Positions 35,738-43,823 are shown, counted from the stretch's first letter. The stretch: DNA of 64,000 nt from Allobosea sp. Tri-44 (GCF_004123845.1 NZ_NBDP01000005.1:62001-126000); one strand, 5' to 3'. The notes: generated by a model from the sequence alone, not told the origin. Made by a program: numbers and translations.

Positions 35738-36445
35738 CTACTGCAGCAGCGCGACCATCGCCGCATAGCCGCGGCGGCGGGCATGCTCGAGCGGCGTGAC
35801 GCCGTCGCGATCGGCGAGGTCGCGGCGCGCACCCGCCCCGACCAGCGCCCTCACCGTCTCGACATGACGCGGTCCGCCATCGCCGAGGATCACCGCTTCG
35901 ATCAGCGCGGTCCAGCCGAGATTGTTGACATGGTCGAGCGGCGCGCCGGCGGCGATCAACTCGCGCACCACGCCGTCATGGCCGAGATGGGCGGCCGCGA
36001 TCAGCGCCGTGCCGCGATAGGGGCTGGTGATGGCGCGCGCGTCGCCCCCGATGGCGAGCGCAGTGCGCATGGTCTCCAGATCGTCGGCGACGGCTGCGAT
36101 CGTGATCGCATCATAGGATTGGCCGTCGAGAGCGCGGGGATCGGCTCCCGCCTTGGCGAGTTCGCGCATCGCCTCGCGCTGACGGGCATGGGTCGCGACA
36201 TGCAGCGCGGTGCGGCCTCCGCCGTCCCGGGCTTCGAGCCGGTTGCCGGATGCGACTGCTTGACGGAGGGCAGCGAGGTCGCCGCGATGAGCCGCAAGAT
36301 GCAGCGCATCATAGGCTGCGATCTCGGCCGGCGATGGCGGAATCTGGGCTTCCGCAACAGGACTCAGGCTGAGGCTCCCAACGATGAGAAGGCTCCGAAA
36401 CGCGTTTCGGCAAACGTTAGCCCCGCGTCGTTTCGTCTCAGGCAT
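35738..36445 (-). CDS. Exported ankyrin-repeat protein
   Basis: A 235-residue protein with an N-terminal signal sequence (basic start, hydrophobic residues 15-27, probable cleavage after V-A-E-A) and about five ankyrin repeats from residue 45 (D-A-L-H-L-A-A-H-R-G-D-L-x-A-L, G-R-T-A-L-H-V-A-T-H, G-T-A-L-I-A-A-A-H-L-G-H, G-W-T-A-L-I-E-A-V, G-V-T-P-L-E-H-A). A periplasmic protein-interaction role is likely; no partner is evident. Its stop abuts the convergent protease gene. Confidence 0.88.
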   Translation of the reverse strand: MPETKRRGANVCRNAFRSLLIVGSLSLSPVAEAQIPPSPAEIAAYDALHLAAHRGDLAALRQAVASGNRLEARDGGGRTALHVATHARQREAMRELAKAGADPRALDGQSYDAITIAAVADDLETMRTALAIGGDARAITSPYRGTALIAAAHLGHDGVVRELIAAGAPLDHVNNLGWTALIEAVILGDGGPRHVETVRALVGAGARRDLADRDGVTPLEHARRRGYAAMVALLQ

Positions 36446-36499
36446 CGGCGTTTACCCATCATTCTAGCGCGATCGGCGCGATTAAATGCAATTTGCTCA

Positions 36500-36645
36500 A
36501 AATAGGGTCAGCTTTGCTGTCCCTTCCCCCTTGCGAGCTGTCCCACGTCGCCCTATTTCCTGTGCACCGCAGCAGCGATGTTGCGGCGCCCTCCTTGGGC
36601 GTTTCCTCCCTAGACTTGGGCCTGCGCTTCGGCGTGGGCCTTTTT
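36500..36645 (+). ncRNA. Candidate structured small RNA
   Basis: A rightward unit of about 146 nt in the 254-bp spacer 36446-36699. Helices in order: AAATAGGG (36500-36507) with CCCTATTT (36551-36558); CCGCAGCA / TGTTGCGG (36567-36574 / 36579-36586, one G-U pair) closed by a GCGA tetraloop; CGCCC / GGGCG (36587-36591 / 36597-36601) with loop TCCTT; then single-stranded TTTCCTCCCT and a terminator hairpin with a UUCG tetraloop and T-run. The CCTCCTT and TTCCTCCC motifs are anti-Shine-Dalgarno-like, as in some rhizobial trans-acting sRNAs. No ORF fits. It does not match 6S or SRP RNA hallmarks. Confidence 0.55.
36618..36645 (+). terminator. Intrinsic terminator with UUCG tetraloop
   Basis: GGGCCTGCGC (36618-36627), loop TTCG, GCGTGGGCCT (36632-36641): ten pairs, three of them G-U, then TTTT. 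It points rightward although no annotated rightward gene lies just upstream, which is why a small RNA is proposed. Confidence 0.8.
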
Positions 36646-36699
36646 CTTTGCGCAGAAGGCTACGCAGCTGGCATCGGCCGCGCAACCGGGCGCCGCTGA

Positions 36700-36906
36700 T
36701 CAGTCGATCGCGATCATCACGTCGGAGGCCTTCACCACGGCATAGGCCTTCTGCCCGACGGCGAGCTGTAGCTCCTCGACCGCGGCATTGGTGATCGCCG
36801 AGGTGACGATGGTGCCGCCGACATCGAGCTTCACATGGGCGGTGGTCGCGCCCTTGACGATCTCGACGATGGTGCCCTTGAGCTGGTTGCGGGCAGAAAT
36901 CTTCAT
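36700..36906 (-). CDS. Molbindin (single TOBE/Mop domain)
   Basis: A 68-residue protein that is one complete Mop/TOBE domain: M-K-I-S-A-R-N-Q-L-K-G-T-I-V-E-I-V-K-G-A is the classical start, and A-V-G-Q-K-A-Y-A-V-V-K-A-S-D-V-M-I ends it. Molbindins form hexamers that bind molybdate in the cytoplasm for storage or buffering. The ATG is at 36906, divergent from modA, with the ModE-type box in between, so both may be controlled together by molybdate. Confidence 0.93.
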   Translation of the reverse strand: MKISARNQLKGTIVEIVKGATTAHVKLDVGGTIVTSAITNAAVEELQLAVGQKAYAVVKASDVMIAID

Positions 36907-36972
36907 GCTGGTCTCCTCGATCTGACAACCTCGCGAGTCCGCGTCACGCAGACTCGACCTTTGGTCGCTCAC

Positions 36973-36996
36973 CGTTATATTCGGCCGCACATAGCG
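36973..36996. promoter_or_regulatory. ModE-type operator (molybdate box)
   Basis: CGTTATAT (36973-36980), 8-bp spacer, ACATAGCG (36989-36996): an inverted repeat with six of eight matching positions, of the C-G-x-T-A-T-x-T / A-x-A-T-A-x-C-G type bound by ModE. It lies 24 bp before modA and 66 bp before the divergent molbindin gene. Confidence 0.75.
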
Positions 36997-37020
36997 ACAG
37001 CAACTGCAGCGAGGCCCCTC

Positions 37021-37827
37021 ATGCCATCGAACCGCCGAAACGTTCTGGGTTTCACCGCCGCGCTGCTGATCGGCGTCGCCTCCTTCACCGGCCCGGCCCT
37101 CGCCCAGAGCAAGGAGCTGGTGATCTTCGCCGCCGCGAGCCTGAAGAACGCACTCGACGAGGCCACAGCTAATTGGGTCAAGGAGAGCGGCAAGCCGGCA
37201 CCCAAGATCTCCTATGCCGCCAGCAACGCGCTGGCGAAGCAGCTCGAACAGGGCGCGCCGGCCGACCTCTTCCTCTCGGCCGATCTCGACTGGATGGACT
37301 ATGCGGCCGGCAAGAACCTGATCAACAAGGACAGCCGCATCAGCCTGCTCGCCAACCGGATCGCGCTGATCGCACCCGCCGATGCCACGACCACCGTGAC
37401 GCTGGCGCCGGGCGTCGATCTCTCCGCCGCGCTCGGCTCCAGCCGGCTCGCGATGGGCAATGTCGATTCGGTGCCGGCCGGCAAATACGGCAAGGCGGCG
37501 CTGGAGAAGCTCGGCGGCTGGGACAAGGTCAAGGACAAGATCGCCCAGAGCGACAATGTCCGCGCCGCGCTGCTCCTCGTCTCGCGTGGCGAAGCGCCGC
37601 TCGGCATCGTCTACACCACCGACGCCGCCGCCGATCCCAAGGTCAAGGTGATCGCGACCTTCCCGGAAGACACCCACCCGCCGATCGTCTACCCCGTCGC
37701 CATCACCAAGGATTCGGCCAATCCCGACGCGCAGGGCTTCCTCACCTATTTACGCGGCAACGGCGCCAAGGCCAGCTTCGAGAAGCAGGGCTTCACGGTC
37801 CTGAACAAGCCCGCTTCATCCTCGTAA
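37021..37827 (+). CDS. modA: Molybdate ABC transporter substrate-binding protein
   Basis: A 268-residue periplasmic molybdate/tungstate receptor. Signal peptide to about A-L-A-Q; the mature N-terminus L-V-I-F-A-A-A-S-L-K-N-A-L (first oxyanion-binding Ser), A-S-N-A-L-A-K-Q-L-E-Q-G-A-P-A-D-L-F-L-S-A-D (second), and V-D-S-V-P-A-G-K-Y-G-K are all conserved in ModA. The ATG at 37021 has GAGG upstream. It is first in modABC, under the ModE-type box. Confidence 0.96.
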   Translation: MPSNRRNVLGFTAALLIGVASFTGPALAQSKELVIFAAASLKNALDEATANWVKESGKPAPKISYAASNALAKQLEQGAPADLFLSADLDWMDYAAGKNLINKDSRISLLANRIALIAPADATTTVTLAPGVDLSAALGSSRLAMGNVDSVPAGKYGKAALEKLGGWDKVKDKIAQSDNVRAALLLVSRGEAPLGIVYTTDAAADPKVKVIATFPEDTHPPIVYPVAITKDSANPDAQGFLTYLRGNGAKASFEKQGFTVLNKPASSS

Positions 37828-37858
37828 GGCATTGCTCGTAAGGGATTGCTCGTGAGCG
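37821..37858 (+). repeat. 14-bp tandem repeat at the modA-modB junction
   Basis: CTCGTAAGGCATTG (37821-37834), CTCGTAAGGGATTG (37835-37848) and CTCGTGAGCG (37849-37858) are two and a half copies of a 14-bp unit differing at one base. The first copy contains the modA stop (TAA 37825-37827); the second supplies the AAGGG Shine-Dalgarno; the third contains the modB GTG. Confidence 0.85.
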
Positions 37859-38550
37859 CCTGGCTGACGCCGGAAGAATGGACGGCCGTTCGCCTCAGCC
37901 TGATCGTCGCGACCACCGCCATGCTGGCGAGCCTCCCTCTGGGGCTCGCCGTCGCCTGGCTGCTGGCGCGCGGGCGCTTCTGGGGCAAGTCACTGCTCGA
38001 CGCCGTCATCCATCTGCCGCTGATCCTGCCGCCGGTCGTCACCGGCTATCTCCTGCTGATCGGCTTTGGCCGGCGCGGGCCGATCGGCCAGTTCCTCTAT
38101 GACTGGTTCGGCATCGTGCTGTCCTTTCGCTGGACGGGGGCGGCGCTCGCCTGCGCCGTGATGGGCTTCCCGCTGATGGTCCGGGCGATCCGGCTCTCGA
38201 TCGAGGCGATCGACCGCAAGCTCGAGGATGCGGCGGGAACGCTCGGCGCAGGTCCGTTCTGGGTATTCCTGACGGTGACGCTGCCGCTCGCCTTGCCCGG
38301 CATCCTCGCCGGCATGATCTTGTGCTTCGCCAAGGCGATGGGCGAGTTCGGCGCGACCATCACCTTCGTCTCCAATATTCCCGGCGAGACGCAGACGCTG
38401 CCCTCGGCGATCTACACCTTCACCCAAGTGCCGAATGGCGACGCCGGCGCAATGCGGCTCACCCTGATCTCGATTGCGATCTCGGTGGCGGCGCTGTTCG
38501 CGTCGGAATTCCTGGCGCGGCTGGTCGGCCGGCGGATCGCCGTCGAATGA
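37852..38550 (+). CDS. modB: Molybdate ABC transporter permease
   Basis: A 232-residue inner-membrane permease with five hydrophobic helices and the coupling (EAA) motif E-D-A-A-G-T-L-G-A-G-P-F-W-V-F-L-T-V-T-L-P, which docks onto ModC. L-P-P-V-V-T-G-Y-L-L-L is typical of ModB. The GTG at 37852 was chosen because AAGGG lies 7 bp upstream; a TTG at 37846 is too close to it. It overlaps modC by 4 bp. Confidence 0.95.
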   Translation: MSAWLTPEEWTAVRLSLIVATTAMLASLPLGLAVAWLLARGRFWGKSLLDAVIHLPLILPPVVTGYLLLIGFGRRGPIGQFLYDWFGIVLSFRWTGAALACAVMGFPLMVRAIRLSIEAIDRKLEDAAGTLGAGPFWVFLTVTLPLALPGILAGMILCFAKAMGEFGATITFVSNIPGETQTLPSAIYTFTQVPNGDAGAMRLTLISIAISVAALFASEFLARLVGRRIAVE

Positions 38551-39638
38551 GCGCGGTCATCGAGGTTTCCGTGGCGCATAGACTGGGCGCCTTCGCGCTC
38601 GATGCGGACTTCGCGTCAGATGGTCGCCTGACGGCGCTGTTCGGCCGCTCGGGCTCGGGCAAGACCTCGCTCGTCAACGTGATCTCCGGGCTGATCCGGC
38701 CGCAGTACGGCCGCGTCGTCATCGACGGGCGGGTGATGGTCGACAGCGCCATCGGCGTCTTCGTGCCCAAGCACAGACGCCGCATCGGCTATGTCTTCCA
38801 GGAAGCGCGGCTCTTCCCGCATCTCTCGGTCCGGCAGAACCTGCTCTATGGCCGCTGGTTCGCGCCGAAAGCGGAAGATGGTGGCAGCAAGCTCGACGAC
38901 GTTCTCGATCTGCTCGGCATCGGCCATCTCTTACAAAGGCAGCCGGGTGCGCTCTCCGGTGGCGAGAAACAGCGCGTCGCGATCGGCCGCGCTTTGCTGG
39001 CCAAGCCGCGGCTGCTGCTGATGGACGAGCCGCTCGCCTCGCTCGACGAAGAGCGCAAGGCCGAAATCCTGCCCTATATCGAGCGCCTGCGCGACGGATT
39101 CGGTATTCCGATCGTCTATGTCTCGCACTCGATCGCCGAGGTGGCGCGGCTGGCCACCCATCTCGTCATCCTCGACCAGGGCAAGGTGTCGATGAGCGGG
39201 CCGACGGCCGAGTTGATGTCTCGCCCCGACGTCCCGATCCTCTCCACCTCGGCGGAGGCCGGCTCCATCCTCGAGGCGCGCGTTCTGCGGCATGAGCCCG
39301 AACACGGGCTGACGATCCTGGAGACCCCGGCGGGGCCATTGCAGATCGGTAGGCGCAAGGCTCCGGAAGGGACGGCATTGCGCGTGCGCATCCTCGCCAG
39401 TGACGTGATGCTGAGCTTGAAGCCGCTCGACGGGATCAGTGCCCTCAACGTCCTGCCCGGAACGGTCGCTGCGATCGGCGCACGGCATGGCGATGGCGGA
39501 GCGCTGGAAGTAAGGCTCGACTGCAACGGCGCCGGCCTGCTCGCCCGCCTCACCGTGAAATCGGCCGAGCAGTTGGAGTTGAGGCCCGGCAGCGCGGTCT
39601 ATGCGGTGATCAAGAGCGTCTCGATCGATACGCCGTGA
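38547..39638 (+). CDS. modC: Molybdate ABC transporter ATP-binding protein
   Basis: A 363-residue ATPase that powers molybdate import. Walker A is G-R-S-G-S-G-K-T-S, the ABC signature L-S-G-G-E-K-Q-R-V-A-I-G and Walker B L-L-L-M-D-E-P-L-A-S-L-D are intact, and the last 80 or so residues form a TOBE/Mop regulatory domain. The ATG at 38547 overlaps the modB stop (ATGA). The stop lies 4 bp from the end of the convergent modE gene, with no room for a terminator between them. Confidence 0.96.
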   Translation: MSAVIEVSVAHRLGAFALDADFASDGRLTALFGRSGSGKTSLVNVISGLIRPQYGRVVIDGRVMVDSAIGVFVPKHRRRIGYVFQEARLFPHLSVRQNLLYGRWFAPKAEDGGSKLDDVLDLLGIGHLLQRQPGALSGGEKQRVAIGRALLAKPRLLLMDEPLASLDEERKAEILPYIERLRDGFGIPIVYVSHSIAEVARLATHLVILDQGKVSMSGPTAELMSRPDVPILSTSAEAGSILEARVLRHEPEHGLTILETPAGPLQIGRRKAPEGTALRVRILASDVMLSLKPLDGISALNVLPGTVAAIGARHGDGGALEVRLDCNGAGLLARLTVKSAEQLELRPGSAVYAVIKSVSIDTP

Positions 39639-39642
39639 GCGC

Positions 39643-40041
39643 TCAGGCCTTCTTGCCCGGCTCGCGCAGGGGCGCCGTCAGGGAGACCGCCGCGCGCAGC
39701 GCCGCGATCTCATATGCTCCCGCTTCAAGCGTCTTCGCCTCGATGGCGCGATAATTCGCGACGATCTCGCGACCGAGCGGGGTCAGATGGGCCCCGCCGC
39801 CCTTGGCCCCACCGGGCTGCGCCTCGACCAATGGCGCGCGGAAGATGCGGTTGAGATCGTCGACGAGCAGCCAGGCGCGCCGATAGGACATCTTCATCGA
39901 ACGACCGGCGGCCGAGATCGAGCCGGTCTCGCCGATCGCCTCCAGGAGCTGCACCTTGCCGGGGCCGAGGCGTCCGCCCGGCGTGAAGTCGAGCCGGAAG
40001 CTGAAGCGCGTGGCTGGCAGAGACTTGTCAGCCTTGGACAT
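39643..40041 (-). CDS. ModE-type winged-helix regulator (DNA-binding domain only)
   Basis: A 132-residue protein with the LysR-like winged helix of ModE: G-P-G-K-V-Q-L-L-E-A-I-G-E-T-G-S-I-S-A-A-G-R-S-M-K (by family position, residues 25-50), Y-R-R-A-W-L-L-V-D-D-L-N and G-G-A-K-G-G-G-A-x-L-T-P-L-G. It lacks the two C-terminal TOBE domains through which E. coli ModE senses molybdate. It probably binds the box at 36973. It is convergent with modC and follows the PPOX gene by 26 bp on the same strand. The ATG at 40041 replaces an upstream start at 40071. Confidence 0.9.
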   Translation of the reverse strand: MSKADKSLPATRFSFRLDFTPGGRLGPGKVQLLEAIGETGSISAAGRSMKMSYRRAWLLVDDLNRIFRAPLVEAQPGGAKGGGAHLTPLGREIVANYRAIEAKTLEAGAYEIAALRAAVSLTAPLREPGKKA

Positions 40042-40067
40042 GTCCGGCCCTCCGCGGCCGCGCGCGC

Positions 40068-40703
40068 TCAATAGAGCCGCGTGCGATAGCCTTCTTCCAT
40101 ATTGGCGTCGGCTTCGGCGGCGTCGATTGCCTTGGTCTGCTCGGCGACGATACGCCCCAGCGTCGGGAAGCTGCCCCGCTCGACCTGTGACTCCTGACCC
40201 CAGAGCTTCGAGCGGATCAGTGCCTTGCCGCAGTGGAAATAGGCTTCGTCGACCTCGACGATCAGGCCGAGCTTCGGCGCCTTCTCCTGCATGGCCAGGG
40301 GCTCCAGCAGCGCCGCATCCGTGGTCATCCGCGCCCGGCCGTTGACGCGCAGGGTCTCGTTGATCCCTGGCACGAAGAAGACGAGGCCGACACCGGGAGC
40401 GCTCAGGACATTGCCGAGGGAATCGACCCGGTTGTTGCCGCGCCGGTCGGGGATCAGCAATGTCCGCTCGTCGAGCACCTGGACGAAGCCTGGCCCGTCG
40501 CCGCGTGGACTGGCATCCGCCCTGCCCTCGCTATCGGCACTCGCCAGCACGAGGAACGGCGAGAGCGCGATGAAATCGCGGCAGAACTGGTCGAGCCGAT
40601 CGAGCACCTTCTTCTGCGCGAGCGGATGCACTTCACCGACCAGTGAGCGCAGTTGCGCCGGATCCTCGACAGTCAGGCTCGGCTTCTCGCTGATCGCGCT
40701 CAT
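40068..40703 (-). CDS. PPOX-type FMN-dependent flavoprotein (pyridoxamine-oxidase-like)
   Basis: A 211-residue split-barrel protein. F-L-V-L-A-S-A-D-S-E-G-R-A-D-A-S-P-R-G-D, the P-D-R-R-G-N-N-R-V-D-S-L-G-N FMN phosphate-binding loop, and L-R-V-N-G-R-A-R-M-T-T-D match the MSMEG_1061-type PPOX group, whose members bind FMN or F420 and reduce small molecules. Substrate unknown. The ATG at 40703 has GGAG upstream and gives M-S-A-I-S-E-K; an ATG at 40721 is the alternative. It sits between the ApnO-like gene and modE on the same strand. Confidence 0.87.
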   Translation of the reverse strand: MSAISEKPSLTVEDPAQLRSLVGEVHPLAQKKVLDRLDQFCRDFIALSPFLVLASADSEGRADASPRGDGPGFVQVLDERTLLIPDRRGNNRVDSLGNVLSAPGVGLVFFVPGINETLRVNGRARMTTDAALLEPLAMQEKAPKLGLIVEVDEAYFHCGKALIRSKLWGQESQVERGSFPTLGRIVAEQTKAIDAAEADANMEEGYRTRLY

Positions 40704-40787
40704 CTCACTCTCCGAAGGCATGCCGGGCCAGCCGGCGAAGGAGGCATAACATGGCTTCAAGACCGACCGAAGCCTCGCCGGACAACC

Positions 40788-41615
40788 TCAGGTAATGCGC
40801 CTGACGCTGTCGGCGATCTCGTCCGGCTCGAACAGGCGTTTCCAGTCGGGCCGGAGGATCGTCTCCTTGCCGAAGACGATCGCCTTGTTGCAGGCGTCGG
40901 AGAACACGCCCTGGACCTCGTCGAAGGTCACCGCCGCAAGGATGTTCATGTGGCCGAGCAGGAAGTCGCGCGCCGCCTCGCGCGGCACGCCGCGGGCGAT
41001 CGCCTCCTCCATCGCCTCGCGCATCGCGTCGAGCAGCGTGGCGCAGACGGTTTCCGACAGGCCGGGCTCGAGGATCGCCATCTGCTCGACGGTGACCCGA
41101 TGCGAGCGCATCACCGGCGCCCAGATCGCCCGCGCCACTTCCTCTCCAAGCGCGTAATGCGCTTCCGGCCCCTGCATCAATGCGTTGACGATATGCTGCT
41201 TGGCGGCGATTCCACCGAAATGATCGGCGCGCGCCGCCGGGTCGGTCTCGTCGTTGAAGATCGGCGGATGGCAGGGATGGGTGACGAAATAGGTGATGTC
41301 GGCACGCTCGGGCAGATGGCCGGCATGAGGCGCGGCGGCATCGAGGATGACGACGATCGTCCCGGCCGCCAGCTTCGGCACGAGATCGCGGGCCACCGCG
41401 CCGACGGCGGTATCCGGCACCGCCAGAATCACGACCTCCGCCCCCGCGATCGCGGCATCAGGCTCTATACAAGCGGCGCCGAACGCTTCGCGAACGCGCT
41501 CGCGGCCCGCCGGACTGACCTCGACATGACGGGTCTCGAAGCGCGAGCGGGCGAGATTGCGGCCGAGCCGCATGCCCATCTTGCCGCCGGCACCGAACAG
41601 CGCGACCACCGTCAT
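40788..41615 (-). CDS. ApnO / phosphogluconate-dehydrogenase-like NAD-dependent oxidoreductase
   Basis: A 275-residue Rossmann protein: L-F-G-A-G-G-K-M-G binds the dinucleotide, D-A-A-A-P-H-A-G and F-V-T-H-P-C-H-P-P lie in the active-site region, and a C-terminal helical domain of the family containing D-apionate oxidoisomerase (ApnO) follows. ApnO oxidises and rearranges a branched sugar acid, so this enzyme probably acts on a hydroxy acid; the actual substrate is not known. It is divergent from the CoA-transferase operon and shares a spacer with GntR-type operator 1, which argues that it belongs to the catabolic regulon. Confidence 0.85.
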   Translation of the reverse strand: MTVVALFGAGGKMGMRLGRNLARSRFETRHVEVSPAGRERVREAFGAACIEPDAAIAGAEVVILAVPDTAVGAVARDLVPKLAAGTIVVILDAAAPHAGHLPERADITYFVTHPCHPPIFNDETDPAARADHFGGIAAKQHIVNALMQGPEAHYALGEEVARAIWAPVMRSHRVTVEQMAILEPGLSETVCATLLDAMREAMEEAIARGVPREAARDFLLGHMNILAAVTFDEVQGVFSDACNKAIVFGKETILRPDWKRLFEPDEIADSVRRIT

Positions 41616-41744
41616 CGTCTTCCTCCGGATTCACGCGTCCGTTGCCGACGCTGTCCGACAAGCTCGCAGGCCTTTCCATCAGGCGTCAACGCCGGCGTCC
41701 CGCAGCTTGCGTGCGCCCGTTGTCCGGTTGACGCATGACCCATA

Positions 41745-41782
41745 CGTCAATCTTGCATGCAAGATGACGCCTAAGATTGACG
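41745..41782. promoter_or_regulatory. GntR-type operator 1
   Basis: The core is the perfect palindrome TCTTGCATGCAAGA (41751-41764). It is embedded in a wider inverted repeat of CGTCAATCTT (41745-41754) and AAGATTGACG (41773-41782). The core matches operator 2 (45485-45504) at 13 of 14 positions. It lies in the divergent spacer between the ApnO-like gene and the CoA-transferase gene, 72 bp before the latter. Confidence 0.75.
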
Positions 41783-41835
41783 CGCTTGGACGATGACGGG
41801 ATAGTCTGCGCCCCTGTCACCCCTTCCGGATCATC

Positions 41836-43029
41836 ATGCCTCGCCCGACGCCGTCCACCGCCCTCGAACGCTTGCGCGTGCTCGACCTGACGCGTGTGCG
41901 CGCCGGGCCGACCTGCGCCCGCATCTTCGCTGATTTCGGCGCCGACGTGATCAAGATCGAAAGCCCGCCGGGTATCGACCCGAACGAGAACATGAGTGGG
42001 CCGCGGCATGGCTACGACATGCAGAACCTGCACCGGAACAAGCGCTCACTGACGCTCAACCTGAAGAAGGAGCCGGCCAAGGCGATCCTGCGCCAGCTGA
42101 TCGCCGACGCCGACCTTCTGGTCGAGAACTTCCGGCCAGATGTAAAGGAGCGGCTCGGCCTCGATTTCGAGACGCTGCATGCGCTCAACCCGCGGCTGAT
42201 CCTGGTCTCGATCTCGGGCTTCGGCCAGAGCGGCCCCTATCGCCTGCGCGCCGGCTTCGACCAGATCGCCCAAGGCATGGGCGGGATGATGTCGGTGACC
42301 GGCCTGCCTGGCCAGGGGCCGGTGCGCGCCGGCATCGCCGTCGCCGATTCCGCTGCCGGGCTCTATGGTGCAATCGGCGCGCTGGTGGCGCTGCAGGAGC
42401 GCACCGTCTCGGGGAAGGGGCAATGGGTGCAGACCTCGCTGCTCGAAGCCCAGATCGGCATGATGGACTTCCAGGTGGCGCGCTATCTGGTCGAGGGCAA
42501 GGTGCCGCCCCAGGCCGGCAACGACCATCCCTACGCAACGCCGATGGGCGTCTATGCGACGCGCGATGGCCATATCAATCTCGGCGTCGGTGCCGAAGGG
42601 CACTGGCGTTCCTTCTGCGGCGCGCTCGGCCGGCCCGAGCTCGCGACCGATCCGCGCTATGACAACATGGAGAAGCGCTTCGCGGCGCGCCCTGAATTGC
42701 GCGTGCTGCTCGAGGAGATCATGTCCATACGGGACAGTGCCGATTGGCTTGCGGCATTCGAGGCCGCCTCCGTCCCGGCTGGGCCGATCTATGCGGTCGA
42801 CGCCGTCTTCGACGATCCGCAGGTCCAGCATCTCGGCATCGCGCAGCCGGTCCACCATCCCAAGCTCGGCGACATCCGCGTCGTCGGCGAACCGGTCAGC
42901 CTGTCGCGCACCCCGGCAAGTATCGCGACGCCGACGCCGGACGCCGGCGACCATAATCACGAAATCCTCGCCGAGCTCGGTTTCGATGAGGCGGCCATTG
43001 CCGGCCTCAAGGCCGAAGGCGCGATCTGA
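41836..43029 (+). CDS. CaiB/BaiF-type CoA-transferase
   Basis: A 397-residue class III CoA-transferase, moving CoA between carboxylic acids. The N-terminal R-V-L-D-L-T-R-V-R-A-G-P-T-C-A-R-I-F-A-D-F-G-A-D-V-I-K-I-E is the family start, and D171 in V-A-D-S-A-A-G is the candidate catalytic aspartate by alignment with formyl-CoA transferase. Length is standard. First gene of a three-gene operon with an enoyl-CoA hydratase and a beta-hydroxyacid dehydrogenase, so the acid taken up here is probably activated to its CoA ester. Confidence 0.93.
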   Translation: MPRPTPSTALERLRVLDLTRVRAGPTCARIFADFGADVIKIESPPGIDPNENMSGPRHGYDMQNLHRNKRSLTLNLKKEPAKAILRQLIADADLLVENFRPDVKERLGLDFETLHALNPRLILVSISGFGQSGPYRLRAGFDQIAQGMGGMMSVTGLPGQGPVRAGIAVADSAAGLYGAIGALVALQERTVSGKGQWVQTSLLEAQIGMMDFQVARYLVEGKVPPQAGNDHPYATPMGVYATRDGHINLGVGAEGHWRSFCGALGRPELATDPRYDNMEKRFAARPELRVLLEEIMSIRDSADWLAAFEAASVPAGPIYAVDAVFDDPQVQHLGIAQPVHHPKLGDIRVVGEPVSLSRTPASIATPTPDAGDHNHEILAELGFDEAAIAGLKAEGAI

Positions 43030-43040
43030 AAGGTATTTGG

Positions 43041-43823
43041 ATGACTGACGAGATCCTCTACGACGTCGCCGACAGGGTCGGCACGGTCACGCTCAACCGC
43101 CCGCAGGCGCGCAATGCGCTGACCTTCGCCATGTACGAAGGTCTGGCCGAGATTCTCGGCAACCCGGAGAAGCACGGCGCGCCGAAGGTATTCGTCGTGA
43201 CCGGCGCCGGCGACAAGGCCTTCGCCGCCGGGACCGACATCGCCCAGTTCCGTGAGTTCAAGACGGCGGAAGACGCCCTCGCCTACGAGAACCGGATCGA
43301 GCGGGTGATCACGTCGATCGAGAGCTGCCCGGTACCGACCATCGCGGCGATCGCCGGCGCGGTCACCGGCGGCGGCGCGGCGATCGCCTGCGCCTGCGAT
43401 CTCCGGATCGCGACGCAATCGGCCCGCTTCGGCTTTCCGGTGGCGCGCACGCTCGGCAACTGCCTGTCGATGGCGAATTATGCGCGGCTCGCCAGCCTGC
43501 TCGGCCCGGCCCGCGTCAAGGACATCATCTTCACCGCAAGGCTGGTCGAGGCCGAGGAAGGCCATCGCGTCGGCCTCTACAATGAGCTCGTCGCCGACCA
43601 TGCGGCGCTGATGGCGCGGGTGAAGGAGCTGGCGGAAACGATCCGTGGCCATGCGCCGCTGACCATGCGCGCCACCAAGGAGGCGTTGCGTCGGCTCACA
43701 GTGGCGGCGAGCGCCGATGTCGACGGGGATGACCTCGTCACCCTCTGCTACACCAGCGCCGATTTTCGCGAGGGCATGGAAGCCTTCCTCGGCAAGCGCA
43801 CGCCGAACTGGCAGGGCAAATGA
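43041..43823 (+). CDS. Enoyl-CoA hydratase/isomerase family protein
   Basis: A 260-residue crotonase-fold protein. The oxyanion-hole motifs are A-F-A-A-G-T-D-I-A-Q-F and I-A-G-A-V-T-G-G-G-A-A-I-A-C-A-C-D, and the C-terminal trimerisation helix is present. The position of the usual catalytic glutamates is not clearly conserved (N-C-L-S-M in place), so hydratase, hydrolase or isomerase activity is open. It follows the CoA-transferase by 11 bp and overlaps the next gene by 4 bp (ATGA), so all three are translated together. Confidence 0.92.
   Translation: MTDEILYDVADRVGTVTLNRPQARNALTFAMYEGLAEILGNPEKHGAPKVFVVTGAGDKAFAAGTDIAQFREFKTAEDALAYENRIERVITSIESCPVPTIAAIAGAVTGGGAAIACACDLRIATQSARFGFPVARTLGNCLSMANYARLASLLGPARVKDIIFTARLVEAEEGHRVGLYNELVADHAALMARVKELAETIRGHAPLTMRATKEALRRLTVAASADVDGDDLVTLCYTSADFREGMEAFLGKRTPNWQGK

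Noticed and set aside
36480..36660. 6S RNA or SRP RNA in the spacer before the molbindin gene
   Set aside because: The conserved central bulge of 6S RNA and the GGUCAGGUCCGGAAGGAAGC hallmark of SRP RNA are not seen.
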